This document shows positions 5,488 to 5,550 of a stretch of 5,550 bases of DNA, piece by piece. The notes under the pieces are model-generated. The model worked only from the letters and a program-made list of their open reading frames with translations. It made no database searches and was not told the DNA's origin. Origin of the DNA: an uncultured cyanobacterium (GTDB taxonomy: Bacteria > Cyanobacteriota > Cyanobacteriia > Cyanobacteriales > Geitlerinemataceae). Each line of letters starts with the position of its first letter. Position 1 is the first letter of the stretch. Location: positions 1 to 5,550 of the forward strand of contig CAKZKB010000225.1 of NCBI GenBank assembly GCA_937121005.1, written 5' to 3'. A program made the translations under genes and the position numbers.

Positions 5488-5550
5488 TTCATTGTTCATT
5501 GTTCATTGCTCATTGTTCATTGCTCATTGTTCATTGCTCATTGTTCATTG
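5488..5550. repeat. Heptamer tandem array, 9 units of (T/C)TCATTG, running off the right edge
   Basis: There are nine contiguous 7-bp units. Units 1-3 are TTCATTG. From unit 3 on, TTCATTG and CTCATTG alternate strictly to unit 9, giving a 14-bp higher-order period. A partial unit (ATTG, 5484-5487) precedes it. The array is cut by the window end, so its full length is unknown. It is of the short tandemly repeated type known in cyanobacteria. Confidence 0.95.

Larger units (their letters stand above)
5268..5550. other. Gene-free region upstream of ugd
   Basis: I see no gene in these 283 bases. The ugd promoter should lie here on the minus strand, but no -35/-10 pair is convincing. The TATACCAATTT stretch at 5372-5382 resembles a motif I recall from cyanobacterial intergenic repeats. 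A palindrome and a heptamer array, listed separately, occupy the right part. Confidence 0.5.

Noticed and set aside
5488..5550. CRISPR array
   Set aside because: The repeats are contiguous 7-mers without spacers, so this is a simple tandem repeat.

Overview
The window is chromosomal DNA from a cyanobacterium. It carries the circadian clock genes kaiB and kaiC in the usual order. It also has six full copies of the HIP1 octamer GCGATCGC (start positions 2523, 3066, 3770, 3815, 3821, 4510) and heptameric tandem repeats of the kind common in cyanobacterial intergenic DNA. The repeat types suggest a filamentous (Oscillatoriales-like) strain, but that placement is an inference from remembered repeat families.

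Layout from left to right. Positions 1-177 hold the end of an unidentified plus-strand reading frame and a structured kaiB leader. The leader contains a possible 21-codon ORF chained to its neighbours by TAATG and ATGA overlaps, a long imperfect hairpin, and a perfect palindrome touching the kaiB ATG. kaiB (178-495) and kaiC (672-2228) follow, separated by 176 bp that ends in a heptamer repeat running almost into the kaiC ATG. A 111-bp repeat element with terminal inverted repeats and several hairpins (2240-2350) lies between kaiC and the next gene. That gene (2405-3502) encodes an EVE-like (PUA-like) domain joined to a PD-(D/E)xK-like nuclease domain, a possible modified-base-sensing restriction protein. 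Two minus-strand genes converge on it: a 60-aa protein of unknown function (3532-3714) and ugd, UDP-glucose 6-dehydrogenase (3898-5256). The right end (5257-5550) has no gene. It holds the ugd ribosome binding site, a 19-nt palindrome, and a TTCATTG/CTCATTG array that runs off the window.

KaiB and KaiC form the clock oscillator together with KaiA, whose gene is not visible here. The KaiC C-terminal tail that binds KaiA is intact, so a kaiA gene is expected elsewhere or just beyond the left edge. The EVE-nuclease gene is separated from kaiC by the repeat element and is probably an unrelated accessory gene. ugd supplies UDP-glucuronate for polysaccharides and has its own transcription unit.

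No wholly new multi-gene system is evident. The items most worth a second look are the EVE-nuclease protein and the kaiB leader.
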